64,000 nt of DNA from assembly GCA_947592005.1 (NCBI GenBank), contig CANQDJ010000003.1, forward strand, positions 1-64,000, in the 5' to 3' direction. The stretch is from an uncultured Anaeroplasma sp. Lineage in GTDB: Bacteria; Bacillota_I; Bacilli_A; Acholeplasmatales; Anaeroplasmataceae. The position numbers and the translations under genes are program-made. Every line of letters begins with the position of its first letter. The first letter of the stretch is position 1. Below, one piece after another: positions 11,745-22,034 of the stretch. The notes under the pieces are model-generated. The model had not been told where the DNA came from and did not search any database. It worked only from the letters and a program-made list of their open reading frames with translations.

Positions 11745-11797
11745 AAAAAGGGGCTGTGAACCTAACTTTTAAATAGAAAGGTACAGCCTCTTCTATA
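11745..11797. terminator. terminator between convergent yfcE-like gene and trpS
   Basis: ggggctgt...acagcctct inverted repeat. Confidence 0.6.
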
Positions 11798-11818
11798 TTA
11801 TTAGGAGAAGAATCTCCT

Positions 11819-12814
11819 TTATTTTTTTCTTCCCAAACCCATTTTATTTAATACTTTGGCTATTTTTTTATTTGCTAAATAACTGGCATAATCTCTACCA
11901 TTATCCAATACTTCATCGACAAGTGGTGAATTTAGTATTTCATTATATTTTTTTTGAATAGGTTCTAATTTAGCCACTACAGCATCGGCAACATCATTTT
12001 TGAAATCTTGATAATTTTTATCTTTGTATTTCTCCTCTAAATCTTTTATAGATACGTTGGTAATACAAGATAATATAGTTAATAAATTGGATATGCCAGG
12101 TTTGTTTTCTTCATCAAAGTATATTTTTCCTTCGCTATCCGTAACGGCGGATTTAATTTTTTTTCTAATGACATTTAAGTCGTCCAATAAAGAAATATAG
12201 GCTTTCGGATTCGGATCGGACTTGCTCATTTTTTTTGTCGGTTCAATCAAAGACATAATATTTGCACCGGTTTTAGAAATATATGGTTCGGGAATTACAA
12301 AAGTATCTCCGTATTTGGTGTTGAATCGTTCTGCCAAATCTCTTGTTAATTCCAAATGCTGTTTCTGATCTTTGCCTGTGGGAACAATATCCGCATCATA
12401 TAGAAGTATATCCGCTGCCATTAAAGACGGATACGTTAGAAGACCGACGGTAATTCCACCGATTTGTTTTTCTTTTTTATCTTTATATTGTGTCATACGC
12501 TCTAATTCTCCGATATAGCCGGTACATTGTAAAATCCAACCAAGTTGGGTATGAGCGGGAACTTCGGATTGAATAAAGATATGAACCCGATTGGGATCTA
12601 ATCCGCAAGCCAAATATAAGGCCGCCAATGATTTTATATTTTTTCTCAAGACCGTTTTGTCTTGCGGTACCGTAATGGCGTGTAAGTCGGCGATAAAGAT
12701 TAAAATGTCATTAAATTTAGGATCGTCTTGTAGTTTTACAAAATTTTGAACTGCTCCTAAATAGTTTGCCAGCGTTATATTTCCGCTGGGTTGAATACCT
12801 GATAAAAAACGCAT
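11819..12814 (-). CDS. trpS: tryptophanyl-tRNA synthetase
   Basis: MRFLSGIQPSGNITLANYLGAV, KMSKSDPNPKAYI. Confidence 0.97.
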   Translation of the reverse strand: MRFLSGIQPSGNITLANYLGAVQNFVKLQDDPKFNDILIFIADLHAITVPQDKTVLRKNIKSLAALYLACGLDPNRVHIFIQSEVPAHTQLGWILQCTGYIGELERMTQYKDKKEKQIGGITVGLLTYPSLMAADILLYDADIVPTGKDQKQHLELTRDLAERFNTKYGDTFVIPEPYISKTGANIMSLIEPTKKMSKSDPNPKAYISLLDDLNVIRKKIKSAVTDSEGKIYFDEENKPGISNLLTILSCITNVSIKDLEEKYKDKNYQDFKNDVADAVVAKLEPIQKKYNEILNSPLVDEVLDNGRDYASYLANKKIAKVLNKMGLGRKK

Positions 12815-12837
12815 TGTATAATCCCCTTTCATTTTAA

Positions 12838-13015
12838 ATAAAAAAACGCCCTCAAAAGAAAAACTTTTAAGGACGCCTTATTGGCGCGGTGCCACCTTAA
12901 TTCTAAATTTAATTAGCGCTTATTATTTAATTGGTTTATCCAATTCCCCAAAATACCCGTTTTGATGCTTTCACCGTCCATCAATCGCTAAAAACTAAGT
13001 AAAAAAGGTACTGTT
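12838..13015 (-). promoter_or_regulatory. T-box leader of trpS
   Basis: Minus strand AAGGTGGCACCGCG antiterminator box (12885-12898), terminator CGTCCTTAAAAG/CTTTTGAGGGCG + T7, candidate UGG specifier in GGGGAATTGGATAAACC (12940-12942). Confidence 0.9.
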
Positions 13016-13189
13016 TATAGTATATATCAAAAAAAATTAAAATTCAATAATTTTATAAAAAATAAAATAATATACAAAAAAAGTTAAATCTGCTTTACTA
13101 AATTGAAACTTTATATTGTTTTTTAGACAACTAAATTGAATTTTCTACATAAAATAACTGTAAAGATTAAAAAAAATTCAAAAAAAATC

Positions 13190-13218
13190 TTGATTTACTG
13201 AATTATATGTTTTATAAT
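13190..13218 (+). promoter_or_regulatory. sigma-A-type promoter of opp operon
   Basis: TTGATT-N17-TATAAT. Confidence 0.65.
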
Positions 13219-13251
13219 ATACATAAATTTCAAAAAAGGAGAGAGATAAAT

Positions 13252-15357
13252 ATGAAATTTAAAAAAATTGCATTGGCAGGATTCGCCGCTACTGCAGTAG
13301 TTGGATTGGCTTCTTGTAAAAAAGATGATACAGTCAACATTAACAAGACAGATGACGGCGTAATTACCATTCCAGATGGATGGACTGCCCCGGATGAAGA
13401 ACCATTTACAGGTGATATAAATAATCCGGCTGACGTTTATAATTATGTTATGGGGGATTATATGGAATACTATAATAATGCCCTTCAAGCGACTTCAGCA
13501 TCTGACAGATATTATTGGTTTGCCAAAGCGGAAGCCGAAATGTTGAATCAAGCAGTGTTGATTCCGATTCATACAGATGGTGGTAGATATGGATTTACTC
13601 GTGCCGCTTATGGATCAGCACCATTCTGTTATTGGGGAAATGAACCGGATCGATTGGATCAACTTGTTCTTGCTACAGATTTGGTGAAAAAAGAAGATAG
13701 AGAAACAATGAAAGCCAAATGGCAAGCAGAAAGAAATAAAGTTGCCGGATATTCTACCATTTCCGATGGAACTCACAAATCAGCGTATGATCCGTTAAAG
13801 GAATTGACGGCATTAGGCTATACACAAAGAAAGAACTATACAAGTGGTTTATCTACATGGCCTGAAACGTTTGATATTGCGAATACATATCAATCTAGTG
13901 ATTCACAACACTTGGTAAACTTTATGGATTATTTGATTGGATATGATAATGTCGGCTATATTACACCGGCTATTGCAACATCTTGGGAAACTTCAAGTGA
14001 CGGATTAACTTGGACGTTCCATTTAAGAGATGATGTAAAATGGGTAAAAGCAACCGGTGAGGAATATGCGACTGTTACAGCCAGTGATTTCGTATATGGT
14101 GTTCAAAGATGCGGTGAATTGGGTGCGACTTCCTATATGTTATCCGTATTGGAAAATGCTGACGAGTGGATGAACGGAGAAAAGCAATTTACAGATGTAG
14201 GAGTTAAAGCAGTAGATAATCAAACACTTCAATTTAAGTTGAAAGAAAAGACAGATTATTTCTTAACTTATTTAACATATAACTCTTTTGCCCCAATCAA
14301 TAAGGCATTTGTGGAAGAACAAGGAGAAAATTATGGTGTAGATAGAACGAATATTTTGTATTGTGGACCATTTATTTGTTCAGAAAACACTCCGGGTTCT
14401 TCTTTAAAATATGTTAAGAATACGAAATATTATAATGCGGATAAAGTTACTTTAGATGAAGTAATTTACGTTTATGAAGATGGTTCAAACCCAACGGAAG
14501 TTTATAATAAAGCCAAAGACGGAACGTATATCGGTGCTAGTTTATCCGAGGTTACTTTACCTTTGGCGAAAGCGGACGGAACGTTTGATACATATGGATA
14601 TGTTGGTAGTACAGATTATGGTATGACGTATTTCATGGGATTAAATGTAAATCGTACATCATATCATAGTGCTTATGCTGGAGAAGTTAATTCTGCAAAG
14701 ACAACTGCCCAACGAGAACTTGCCAAGAAGGCAATGTTAAATGCAAACTTTAGACGTGCTTTGGTTTATGCGTTCGATAAAGTTTCTTATCTAACACCAT
14801 CTACCGGTGCAGATTGTGCAAGATTGGCTATTCGTAACACATATACACCATATAACTTCGTTTCTACTTCCGCAGCAACGCATGGTTATAAAGCAAATAC
14901 TCCGTATGGCGATATGGTTTTAGGTGAAATGCAAGCCGCAGGAGCATTGGTAACAAACTTAACAGATGGTGTCAATGCTTACTATAAACCAGAATTGGCT
15001 AAATTATATTTGGAAAAAGCATTAGAAGAATTGGGAATTACCGAAACCATTTATTTGGATTGGCCTAATCTTGCTATTAGTCCGGTTATGTCAGCACAAT
15101 CTGCTAAATTAAAGAGTTCTATTGAGTTGGCTTTGGGTAAAGATAAAGTTACAATTAACTTCTTGGATTGTTCTACACCAGACTCTTACTATTCTTGCAA
15201 CTATTATGCTGAAATGTTCTCTGATGGTGGAATGCCTAACTATGATCTTGATGCATCAAGCGGTTGGGGTCCAGATTATGGAGATCCTCAAAGTTTCTTG
15301 GCTACAATGACTACTAGCGGTGATATGATTCATATAACTGGTATTGCAGCACAATAG
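13252..15357 (+). CDS. oppA: oligopeptide ABC transporter substrate-binding lipoprotein (OppA/AmiA family), apparently circularly permuted
   Basis: Lipobox VVGLASC; body TWPETFDIANTYQSSDSQHLVNFMDYLIGYDNVGYITPAIATSWETSSDGLTWTFHLRDDVKWV; C-term segment of AmiA-type proteins is found at N-term (RYYWFAKAEAEMLNQAVLIPIHTDGGRYGFTRAAYG...LVKKEDRETMKAKWQAERNKV). Confidence 0.9.
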   Translation: MKFKKIALAGFAATAVVGLASCKKDDTVNINKTDDGVITIPDGWTAPDEEPFTGDINNPADVYNYVMGDYMEYYNNALQATSASDRYYWFAKAEAEMLNQAVLIPIHTDGGRYGFTRAAYGSAPFCYWGNEPDRLDQLVLATDLVKKEDRETMKAKWQAERNKVAGYSTISDGTHKSAYDPLKELTALGYTQRKNYTSGLSTWPETFDIANTYQSSDSQHLVNFMDYLIGYDNVGYITPAIATSWETSSDGLTWTFHLRDDVKWVKATGEEYATVTASDFVYGVQRCGELGATSYMLSVLENADEWMNGEKQFTDVGVKAVDNQTLQFKLKEKTDYFLTYLTYNSFAPINKAFVEEQGENYGVDRTNILYCGPFICSENTPGSSLKYVKNTKYYNADKVTLDEVIYVYEDGSNPTEVYNKAKDGTYIGASLSEVTLPLAKADGTFDTYGYVGSTDYGMTYFMGLNVNRTSYHSAYAGEVNSAKTTAQRELAKKAMLNANFRRALVYAFDKVSYLTPSTGADCARLAIRNTYTPYNFVSTSAATHGYKANTPYGDMVLGEMQAAGALVTNLTDGVNAYYKPELAKLYLEKALEELGITETIYLDWPNLAISPVMSAQSAKLKSSIELALGKDKVTINFLDCSTPDSYYSCNYYAEMFSDGGMPNYDLDASSGWGPDYGDPQSFLATMTTSGDMIHITGIAAQ

Positions 15358-15380
15358 AAAAGTCAAAGTTTTTGAACAAA

Positions 15381-15408
15381 AAAGCGAAGATTATTCTTCG
15401 CTTTATTG
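15381..15408 (+). terminator. hairpin between oppA and oppB (partial terminator)
   Basis: aaagcgaaga ttat tcttcgcttt. Confidence 0.7.
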
Positions 15409-15436
15409 TTCTAACAGTAGAAAGAGGTGATTAAAA

Positions 15437-16993
15437 TTGAAAGGATATATATTAAAAAGAATTCTACATTCGATTATATCTGTTATAGTTGTAGTATTTA
15501 TTATAATGCTACTTGTCTTTCAACTTATGCACCGTGATCAAATTTTTATGGGGGATCCAAATATCCAAAAACTTTCGGATAATAAGAAAGTGGAATATCG
15601 CTATAATAAGTGGGAAAAATATGGTTATTTAAAATTGGTTACTTATGGAGATTATATTACGGAACTTGCAGAAGAACAAGGAGTAAAGAATGAAGATTTA
15701 TATAATTTGCCTGATTTGTCGGTAAATGATTCTTCTTCACAAACTGTTCTTGATTTTAAAGAAAAATATTCTAAAAAAGGATATAAAATCGTTCGATTGG
15801 ATAAAATAAAATCCAATGATAGTACGTTATTATTGGCTTATAAGGATTATAATATTTTTGCTAGATTATGGAATTTCTTTTCTCAAATGATCGTTTTTGA
15901 TACGACAAATTATATTAAATTATCCAATGATTTTATAGAACAGTATGGGGATATAGATAGAGGAATAAAGTTTTGTAAAGATCCAATTAACGGAGCCCCA
16001 TGTATTATGGGATATGGAACGAAGAATAGATATTTATTGTATTTTGATAAGAATTTTCCATTTATCCATCAAAATTTTGTAACGTTGAATTTCGGTATTC
16101 GATATACGGACGATAAGGATTTCTTTGAATATTTTTCCAGCGAACAAGGTTCGGATAAAGTGATGAAACAAAAATATCCGGGTAGTGGGGAAACTGTTGA
16201 AACGGCGGTAAATCTTCATGAAAGAAGATTCAAATATACGGAACTTACGGAGTTGGAGATTCAAAGATATGGAGAAAATGATCGGTATGTTTTGGCAGAT
16301 GAAACGTATAAGACAGGTATGTCTATGCTTGCTTATTCCTTTATAATCGGTATTATTGCTACATTCTTTGTTTATATTCTCGGAGTTCCTTTGGGAGTAT
16401 TGTTGTCTTTGCATAAAGATAAATTGGCAGATAAAATAGGAAATTTATATATTATATTTATAATGGCCGTTCCGTCATTGGCATACATTTATTTGTTCTA
16501 TATGATTGGAAATAGGGCATTCCATTTGCCTGTCATCTGGGGCTTGGGTAGTAATCCACATTGGTTAATTTATATTATGCCTATTGTGTCGTTGGCTTTG
16601 CCGTCTGTTGCCGGTATAATGAAATGGGTAAGAAGATATATGATCGATCAAATGTCGTCCGATTATGTAAAATTTGCTCGTTCACAGGGTTTATCTGAGG
16701 GCGAAATATTCAGAAAACATATATTGAAAAATGCGATTATACCAATTTCTCAGGGAATACCTGGCAGTATAATTGGTTGTTTGACGGGTGCGATTGTTAC
16801 TGAAAGAGTATATGGTGTTCCCGGAATGGGTAAACTTTTGACTGAAGCAATCAATAAAACGGATAACGCTACGATTGTTGCCATATCGTTTATATATGCT
16901 GTATTATCCGTTATCGCATTATTGATCGGTGATATTGTTATGGCAAAATTGGATCCTAGAATCTCATTTGCTACAGGGGGAGGTAGAAAATAA
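15437..16993 (+). CDS. oppB: oligopeptide ABC transporter permease (OppB/AmiC type, large extracytoplasmic loop)
   Basis: C-terminal BPD permease signature KFARSQGLSEGEIFRKHILKNAIIPISQGIPGSI. Confidence 0.92.
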   Translation: MKGYILKRILHSIISVIVVVFIIMLLVFQLMHRDQIFMGDPNIQKLSDNKKVEYRYNKWEKYGYLKLVTYGDYITELAEEQGVKNEDLYNLPDLSVNDSSSQTVLDFKEKYSKKGYKIVRLDKIKSNDSTLLLAYKDYNIFARLWNFFSQMIVFDTTNYIKLSNDFIEQYGDIDRGIKFCKDPINGAPCIMGYGTKNRYLLYFDKNFPFIHQNFVTLNFGIRYTDDKDFFEYFSSEQGSDKVMKQKYPGSGETVETAVNLHERRFKYTELTELEIQRYGENDRYVLADETYKTGMSMLAYSFIIGIIATFFVYILGVPLGVLLSLHKDKLADKIGNLYIIFIMAVPSLAYIYLFYMIGNRAFHLPVIWGLGSNPHWLIYIMPIVSLALPSVAGIMKWVRRYMIDQMSSDYVKFARSQGLSEGEIFRKHILKNAIIPISQGIPGSIIGCLTGAIVTERVYGVPGMGKLLTEAINKTDNATIVAISFIYAVLSVIALLIGDIVMAKLDPRISFATGGGRK

Positions 16994-17973
16994 TGGAATT
17001 AAGTGAATTAGAAACTAAAAGTGAAGATGAATTATTTGTATTACTGCCTGAATCTAATTTCAATCCGGAAAAAATTACTGCCCCACGTTATTCTTATTGG
17101 AAATCTGTATTTAGAGTGTTTTTTAAGAAGAAAACAAATTGGGTAATATTGGCTATATTACTAGTAATGTTGATTTTTACCTATTTGTATGCTCCGTTTA
17201 TCAAATTTAATACTTTGGATTATATGGTGAATCCCAATATATTGAATCCGCAAACTTATAATTTAAGTCCTTCTAAAGCAATTCGACAATTTGGATTTAG
17301 TTTAGAATATTGTTTGGGAACCGGTCCGAATGGAGAATCTTTGTTTAATCATATGTGGAAAGGGGCTCAAAACTCTCTTTCTCTATCGTTGATTTGTGCT
17401 GCGATTAACCTTTCTATAGGAATTATAGTCGGAGCGATTTGGGGTTTTTCCAAGAAAGTGGATACAATAATGATAGAAGTTTATAATATTATCGGTAACA
17501 TTCCGTATCTATTATTTATTTCTGTATTTGTAATGGTTGTCGGTACCGGATTCTGGAGTTTTGTTGCCGCTTTGACTGTAACCGGTTGGTTAGGAATTGC
17601 GTATTTTATAAGAACGCAAGTAATAATCATTCGTGATCGAGAATATAATTTGGCTTCTAAATGTTTGGGAACGAATATTTGGAAAATCGTTACGAGAAAC
17701 ATATTGCCGTTTTTGACATCGGTAATTGTTACGATTATCGCTACTGAAGTGCCGTCTTATATTTCTTATGAAGTATTCTTGTCTTATTTGGGTATTGGTA
17801 TGAATGCCAGCACGCCATCACTAGGAAGATTAATTAATACGGGACAAATTGTAATGTACACATATCCTGTTCAATTTATCGCTCCGGTTCTTTTGGCTTC
17901 GACACTAACCATCATTTTATATGTTGCCGGTCAAAATTTGGCAGATGCTTCTGATCCGAGAACACATATGTAG
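16993..17973 (+). CDS. oppC: oligopeptide ABC transporter permease
   Basis: BPD permease; DREYNLASKCLGTNIWKIVTRNILPFLTSVIVT; PSLGRLINTGQ. Confidence 0.92.
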   Translation: MELSELETKSEDELFVLLPESNFNPEKITAPRYSYWKSVFRVFFKKKTNWVILAILLVMLIFTYLYAPFIKFNTLDYMVNPNILNPQTYNLSPSKAIRQFGFSLEYCLGTGPNGESLFNHMWKGAQNSLSLSLICAAINLSIGIIVGAIWGFSKKVDTIMIEVYNIIGNIPYLLFISVFVMVVGTGFWSFVAALTVTGWLGIAYFIRTQVIIIRDREYNLASKCLGTNIWKIVTRNILPFLTSVIVTIIATEVPSYISYEVFLSYLGIGMNASTPSLGRLINTGQIVMYTYPVQFIAPVLLASTLTIILYVAGQNLADASDPRTHM

Positions 17974-17983
17974 AGGTGATACT

Positions 17984-19840
17984 ATGGAAGATAAAAAAGT
18001 ATTATTATCTCTTCGAAATGTAGAAGTGTCTTTTAAAGTCAGAGGTAGAACATTGAATGCGATTCGTGGCGTTGATTTAGATGTCTACGAAGGAGAATCT
18101 TTGGCTATTGTCGGTGAATCCGGTTCAGGGAAGTCTGTTTTAACGAAAACATTTTCGGGAATGTTGGATTCCAACGGATATGTCAGTAATGGTAGTATAG
18201 TTTATTATGATGATGAGTTGTCAAAGACCAATGCGAAAAAATCGAAATTCAATAAATTGATGTATTCTATTTTCTTAAAATCTTTGAATAAATTTTCAAA
18301 ATATGAATTTGGAAGTGAAATTTTTAATAAGATTTTCGATATAAAAGCGGAAATTCAAAGTAAAAAACAAGCCTCACAAGAAATTATTGAATCATATGAA
18401 AATCAAATCAATGATTTATTTTATGATCGAACAGAGAAATTCAATTATATTCAAACTATTGATAAAAAAGCCGTATATGAAGAAGGGCCATATGCCACAG
18501 GAAAAGAAGAATATTTGGCTATAAAAAAAGAAATAAAAGAATATGATTTGAAAATTAAAAATTTAAAGGCGGAATTGGCTGAAAAATCCAAAGAAGAAAA
18601 AATTAAATATAATCAAAATAAAGAATTACAAAACCAATATCAAACTATGTTACGGGAATTGAAAGAACAATATAAAACCGATATTAAAAAGGAAATAGCG
18701 GAAGATACCATAAAAAGAAACGAATGGATTTCCAAAGAATTGGTTTTATCTATTTCAAGATATCCTATCAAGAAAAAAATAAATGCATTAATTCATATTA
18801 TTTTTATCTTTCGTTCTGCTTTAAAGCGTGGTGTGGATATTTCGAATGAAGAAGTTTTGGATTCTTTATATGATAAGTATGCTTTTAGAGTGAAATATCT
18901 TGAAGAAGATGATGAAAAACTAGAAGGATACTGTAAATTGGATTTGGCAAAATTTAAATTAAATAGCGACTGGCAACAAATTCGTGGTGCTAAAGTTGCG
19001 ACAGTATTTCAAGATCCGATGACATCGTTAAATCCTATTATTACTATCGGTCAACAAATTATGTCTTGTATATTAAAACATCAAGATGTTACTCGGGACG
19101 AAGCAAAGAAAAAAGCGATAAATCTTATGGAATTGGTAGGAATTTCTGACGCAGAGAAAAGATTTAATGATTATCCATTCCAATATTCTGGTGGTATGCG
19201 GCAGAGAATCGTTATTGCGATTGCTCTTTCTTGTCAACCTCAAATTTTAATATGTGACGAACCGACGACAGCATTGGACGTTACGATACAAGCCCAAATT
19301 TTACGGTTGATTAAAGATTTACAAAAACAATTAGGATTTACAATCGTATTTATTACTCACGATTTGGGTGTTGTGGCAAATGTTGCGGATCGGGTTGTGG
19401 TTTTATATGCCGGTCAAATTGTTGAAATCGGAAAAGTAGAAGAAATCTTTTATGATCCAAGGCACCCATATACTTGGTCTTTGTTGTCTTCTTTACCGCA
19501 ATTATCTGTAAGAGGAGAAGAGTTGTTTTCTATTGTCGGGACACCGCCATCATTATATAATAAGATACAAGGAGATCCTTTTGCTCCGAGAAATCCATAT
19601 CGTATGGCAATAGATTTTGTCAAAGAACCACCGTTTTTTAAAGTTACCGAAACCCATTTTGCCAAAACATGGCTTTTGGATCCACGGGCACCTAAGGTGG
19701 AAAAGCCGGCAATTATTCAAAATTTGCATGAAAAATTGAGTGCGGCTTCGGAAAATACTATTGTTGAAGACAATCCGGAATCACCTCATAAGGAAGAACC
19801 AGAGGTAAAAGAAGATTTGACGGAAAGTGAGGGATTGTAA
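17984..19840 (+). CDS. oppD: oligopeptide ABC transporter ATP-binding protein with large insertion
   Basis: [12 protein letters not shown] Walker [15 protein letters not shown]-loop, YSGGMRQRI signature, [11 protein letters not shown] Walker B; ~250-aa insertion before Q-loop. Confidence 0.95.
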   Translation: MEDKKVLLSLRNVEVSFKVRGRTLNAIRGVDLDVYEGESLAIVGESGSGKSVLTKTFSGMLDSNGYVSNGSIVYYDDELSKTNAKKSKFNKLMYSIFLKSLNKFSKYEFGSEIFNKIFDIKAEIQSKKQASQEIIESYENQINDLFYDRTEKFNYIQTIDKKAVYEEGPYATGKEEYLAIKKEIKEYDLKIKNLKAELAEKSKEEKIKYNQNKELQNQYQTMLRELKEQYKTDIKKEIAEDTIKRNEWISKELVLSISRYPIKKKINALIHIIFIFRSALKRGVDISNEEVLDSLYDKYAFRVKYLEEDDEKLEGYCKLDLAKFKLNSDWQQIRGAKVATVFQDPMTSLNPIITIGQQIMSCILKHQDVTRDEAKKKAINLMELVGISDAEKRFNDYPFQYSGGMRQRIVIAIALSCQPQILICDEPTTALDVTIQAQILRLIKDLQKQLGFTIVFITHDLGVVANVADRVVVLYAGQIVEIGKVEEIFYDPRHPYTWSLLSSLPQLSVRGEELFSIVGTPPSLYNKIQGDPFAPRNPYRMAIDFVKEPPFFKVTETHFAKTWLLDPRAPKVEKPAIIQNLHEKLSAASENTIVEDNPESPHKEEPEVKEDLTESEGL

Positions 19841-20859
19841 TGGAGGAAATTAAGGAAAAAGACAATGTTGTTTTACCGGATAAAGAGAATTTTTCTGAAA
19901 ATGAAAAGAACGAAGAAGATATACAAAAACAGGAAAGAGAAGTTTTATTGTCTTTGAAAAACGTAGATATTTGTTTTGGCAAAGGTAAAAAAACATTTAA
20001 AGCCGTCCGTAATGCCAGTTTTGATATTTACAAAGGAGAAACTTTCTCTCTTGTTGGAGAATCCGGTAGTGGAAAAACAACGATAGGTCGTGCAATTATT
20101 CGTATTAATCCCATTTCGGCAGGGCAAATTATTTTCAAAGGTAAAGTTATTTCCGGAAAATTATCTCATAAAGAAGATCGGGAAGTTGTAAGAAATATTC
20201 AAATGGTATTCCAAGATCCTGCAGCATCTCTAAATGAGCGGGCTACGGTTGAATATATTATTTCGGAAGGATTAAATAGTTTTAAATTGTATTCCAGCGA
20301 AAAGGAAAGAATGGAAAAAATCGAATCTATCGTAAAAGAAGTAGGATTATTACCTGAACATTTAACCAGGTATCCTCATGAATTTTCCGGTGGTCAACGC
20401 CAAAGAATCGGGTTGGCTAGATCAATCGTTATGCATCCGGAATTGATTATTGCCGATGAGCCGATTTCGGCATTAGATGTTTCTATTCGAGCCCAAGTGT
20501 TGAATTTATTAAAAAAATTTCAACGAGAATTGAATATGACATATTTGTTTATAGCCCATGATTTATCTATCGTTAAATTTATATCGGATAGAATCGGTGT
20601 TATATATAAAGGAGATATAGTAGAAATAGCCGAAGCGGAGGAATTATTTCAATTTCCACTTCACCCATATACGAAATCTCTTTTAAGTGCGATTCCTGTT
20701 CCGGATCCGAATATAGAGAAAAATAAAAAATTATATGTTTATGATCCGTCTATCCATGATTATTCCGAAGATAAACCGACATTACAAGACATTGGGCATA
20801 ATCATTTTGTTTTCTGTAATACAAAAGAATTTGAAGAATACAAAAAAATTAGAAGTTGA
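19840..20859 (+). CDS. oppF: oligopeptide ABC transporter ATP-binding protein
   Basis: [52 protein letters not shown]. Confidence 0.95.
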   Translation: MEEIKEKDNVVLPDKENFSENEKNEEDIQKQEREVLLSLKNVDICFGKGKKTFKAVRNASFDIYKGETFSLVGESGSGKTTIGRAIIRINPISAGQIIFKGKVISGKLSHKEDREVVRNIQMVFQDPAASLNERATVEYIISEGLNSFKLYSSEKERMEKIESIVKEVGLLPEHLTRYPHEFSGGQRQRIGLARSIVMHPELIIADEPISALDVSIRAQVLNLLKKFQRELNMTYLFIAHDLSIVKFISDRIGVIYKGDIVEIAEAEELFQFPLHPYTKSLLSAIPVPDPNIEKNKKLYVYDPSIHDYSEDKPTLQDIGHNHFVFCNTKEFEEYKKIRS

Positions 20860-22034
20860 TTAGTATGGCAGTTGTTTTTACAAAAAAAGAAAAAAGAAGC
20901 ATTATTATCCGTATCGTTTTAATTATACTATTACTCGGTGTTATTATTGCAAGTATAATCGGTATTGTACATTCTGTAAAAGTCAAAAGAGGATTTAATC
21001 GGATTGAAAGTGATTATTCCACTTTACAATCTTTATCGGAAGAATTTGAATTTTATTATTATTTAGATGATGATAATCTTGGCAGTGTTTCCAAAAATCG
21101 GACAGAATATACAAAATTGTATAGTAGCAGTATAGAAAAGATATATATGCTTTTGGATTCTTATAATTCCTATGAAAATATAAATAATGTATATTATATC
21201 AATCATCATATCAATGAGGATATTCAAGTAGAAGAAATTTTATATGATTCCTTGCTCGAAATCTATCAATTAGATAAGACTACGTTATTATATGGTAATT
21301 TGATTGAATTTTGGGATAATCAATTTTATTCTATTGATGATCAACAAAAAAGATTAAATGATCCATTAAATAATCTAGTCCAAGCCCAAAAAATAGAAGA
21401 TTTTATTCAGTCATATAATACTATATCTTTGGAATTTAAAGAGAATCATACGATTCATTTACATGTTCCAACGGAACTTGTTTCAAAAATCAATATGAAT
21501 GAAACCGAACATTATTTGGATTTTTCTATATATCGGAATGCTATCATAATGAAATATGTGAAAAAAAGTTTCATTGATAAAGGATATATAGATGGATATA
21601 TCGTTTCTAATGATGGGTATGTTTTGTTTTTCGGTGGAAGAAAAAACATAACGAATTTTTCTATTTTCGATAACTATAACGGACATACTTCTGATATCGG
21701 CAGTTGTGATTTGTCCGATTGTACGGCGTTGGTTACTTTTTACGGTTTTCCTTTTACAAGTTTTTATCCATATTATGAGTTGGAGTGGGAAGGAGAAACG
21801 GTAAGAAGAGGAAGAATGATAGATGAAGATGGATATGCTAAAATGGATTTTGATGAGGTATATGTATATGGAGATATGGAGATGAATCGTCTTATTTTTA
21901 TAGGCAGTCATATTATTTTAGGTCAAAATATTGATTTTGATGGTTGTAATTATCTTTATATGAAAGATAAAACAATAACAACGAATGATTCAAATATTAT
22001 TGTGGATTCGTCTTATGAGGTTGTATATGAATAA
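20856..22034 (+). CDS. membrane-anchored ApbE-like protein, probably non-catalytic
   Basis: N-terminal [29 protein letters not shown]...[33 protein letters not shown] resembles ApbE N-terminal region; later [17 protein letters not shown] and [34 protein letters not shown] mirror ApbE NAGGN / HHIIDPKTG blocks in order but degenerate. Confidence 0.6.
   Translation: MISMAVVFTKKEKRSIIIRIVLIILLLGVIIASIIGIVHSVKVKRGFNRIESDYSTLQSLSEEFEFYYYLDDDNLGSVSKNRTEYTKLYSSSIEKIYMLLDSYNSYENINNVYYINHHINEDIQVEEILYDSLLEIYQLDKTTLLYGNLIEFWDNQFYSIDDQQKRLNDPLNNLVQAQKIEDFIQSYNTISLEFKENHTIHLHVPTELVSKINMNETEHYLDFSIYRNAIIMKYVKKSFIDKGYIDGYIVSNDGYVLFFGGRKNITNFSIFDNYNGHTSDIGSCDLSDCTALVTFYGFPFTSFYPYYELEWEGETVRRGRMIDEDGYAKMDFDEVYVYGDMEMNRLIFIGSHIILGQNIDFDGCNYLYMKDKTITTNDSNIIVDSSYEVVYE

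Noticed and set aside
12838-13015. T-box elements (also 37380-37597) as novel regulators
   Set aside because: Canonical T-box leaders for trpS and thrS with matching specifier codons; well-known class.
15437-16993. Large soluble insertion after TM1 of OppB considered as novel
   Set aside because: AmiC-type OppB permeases normally carry a large extracytoplasmic loop and are ~500 aa, so this is expected.
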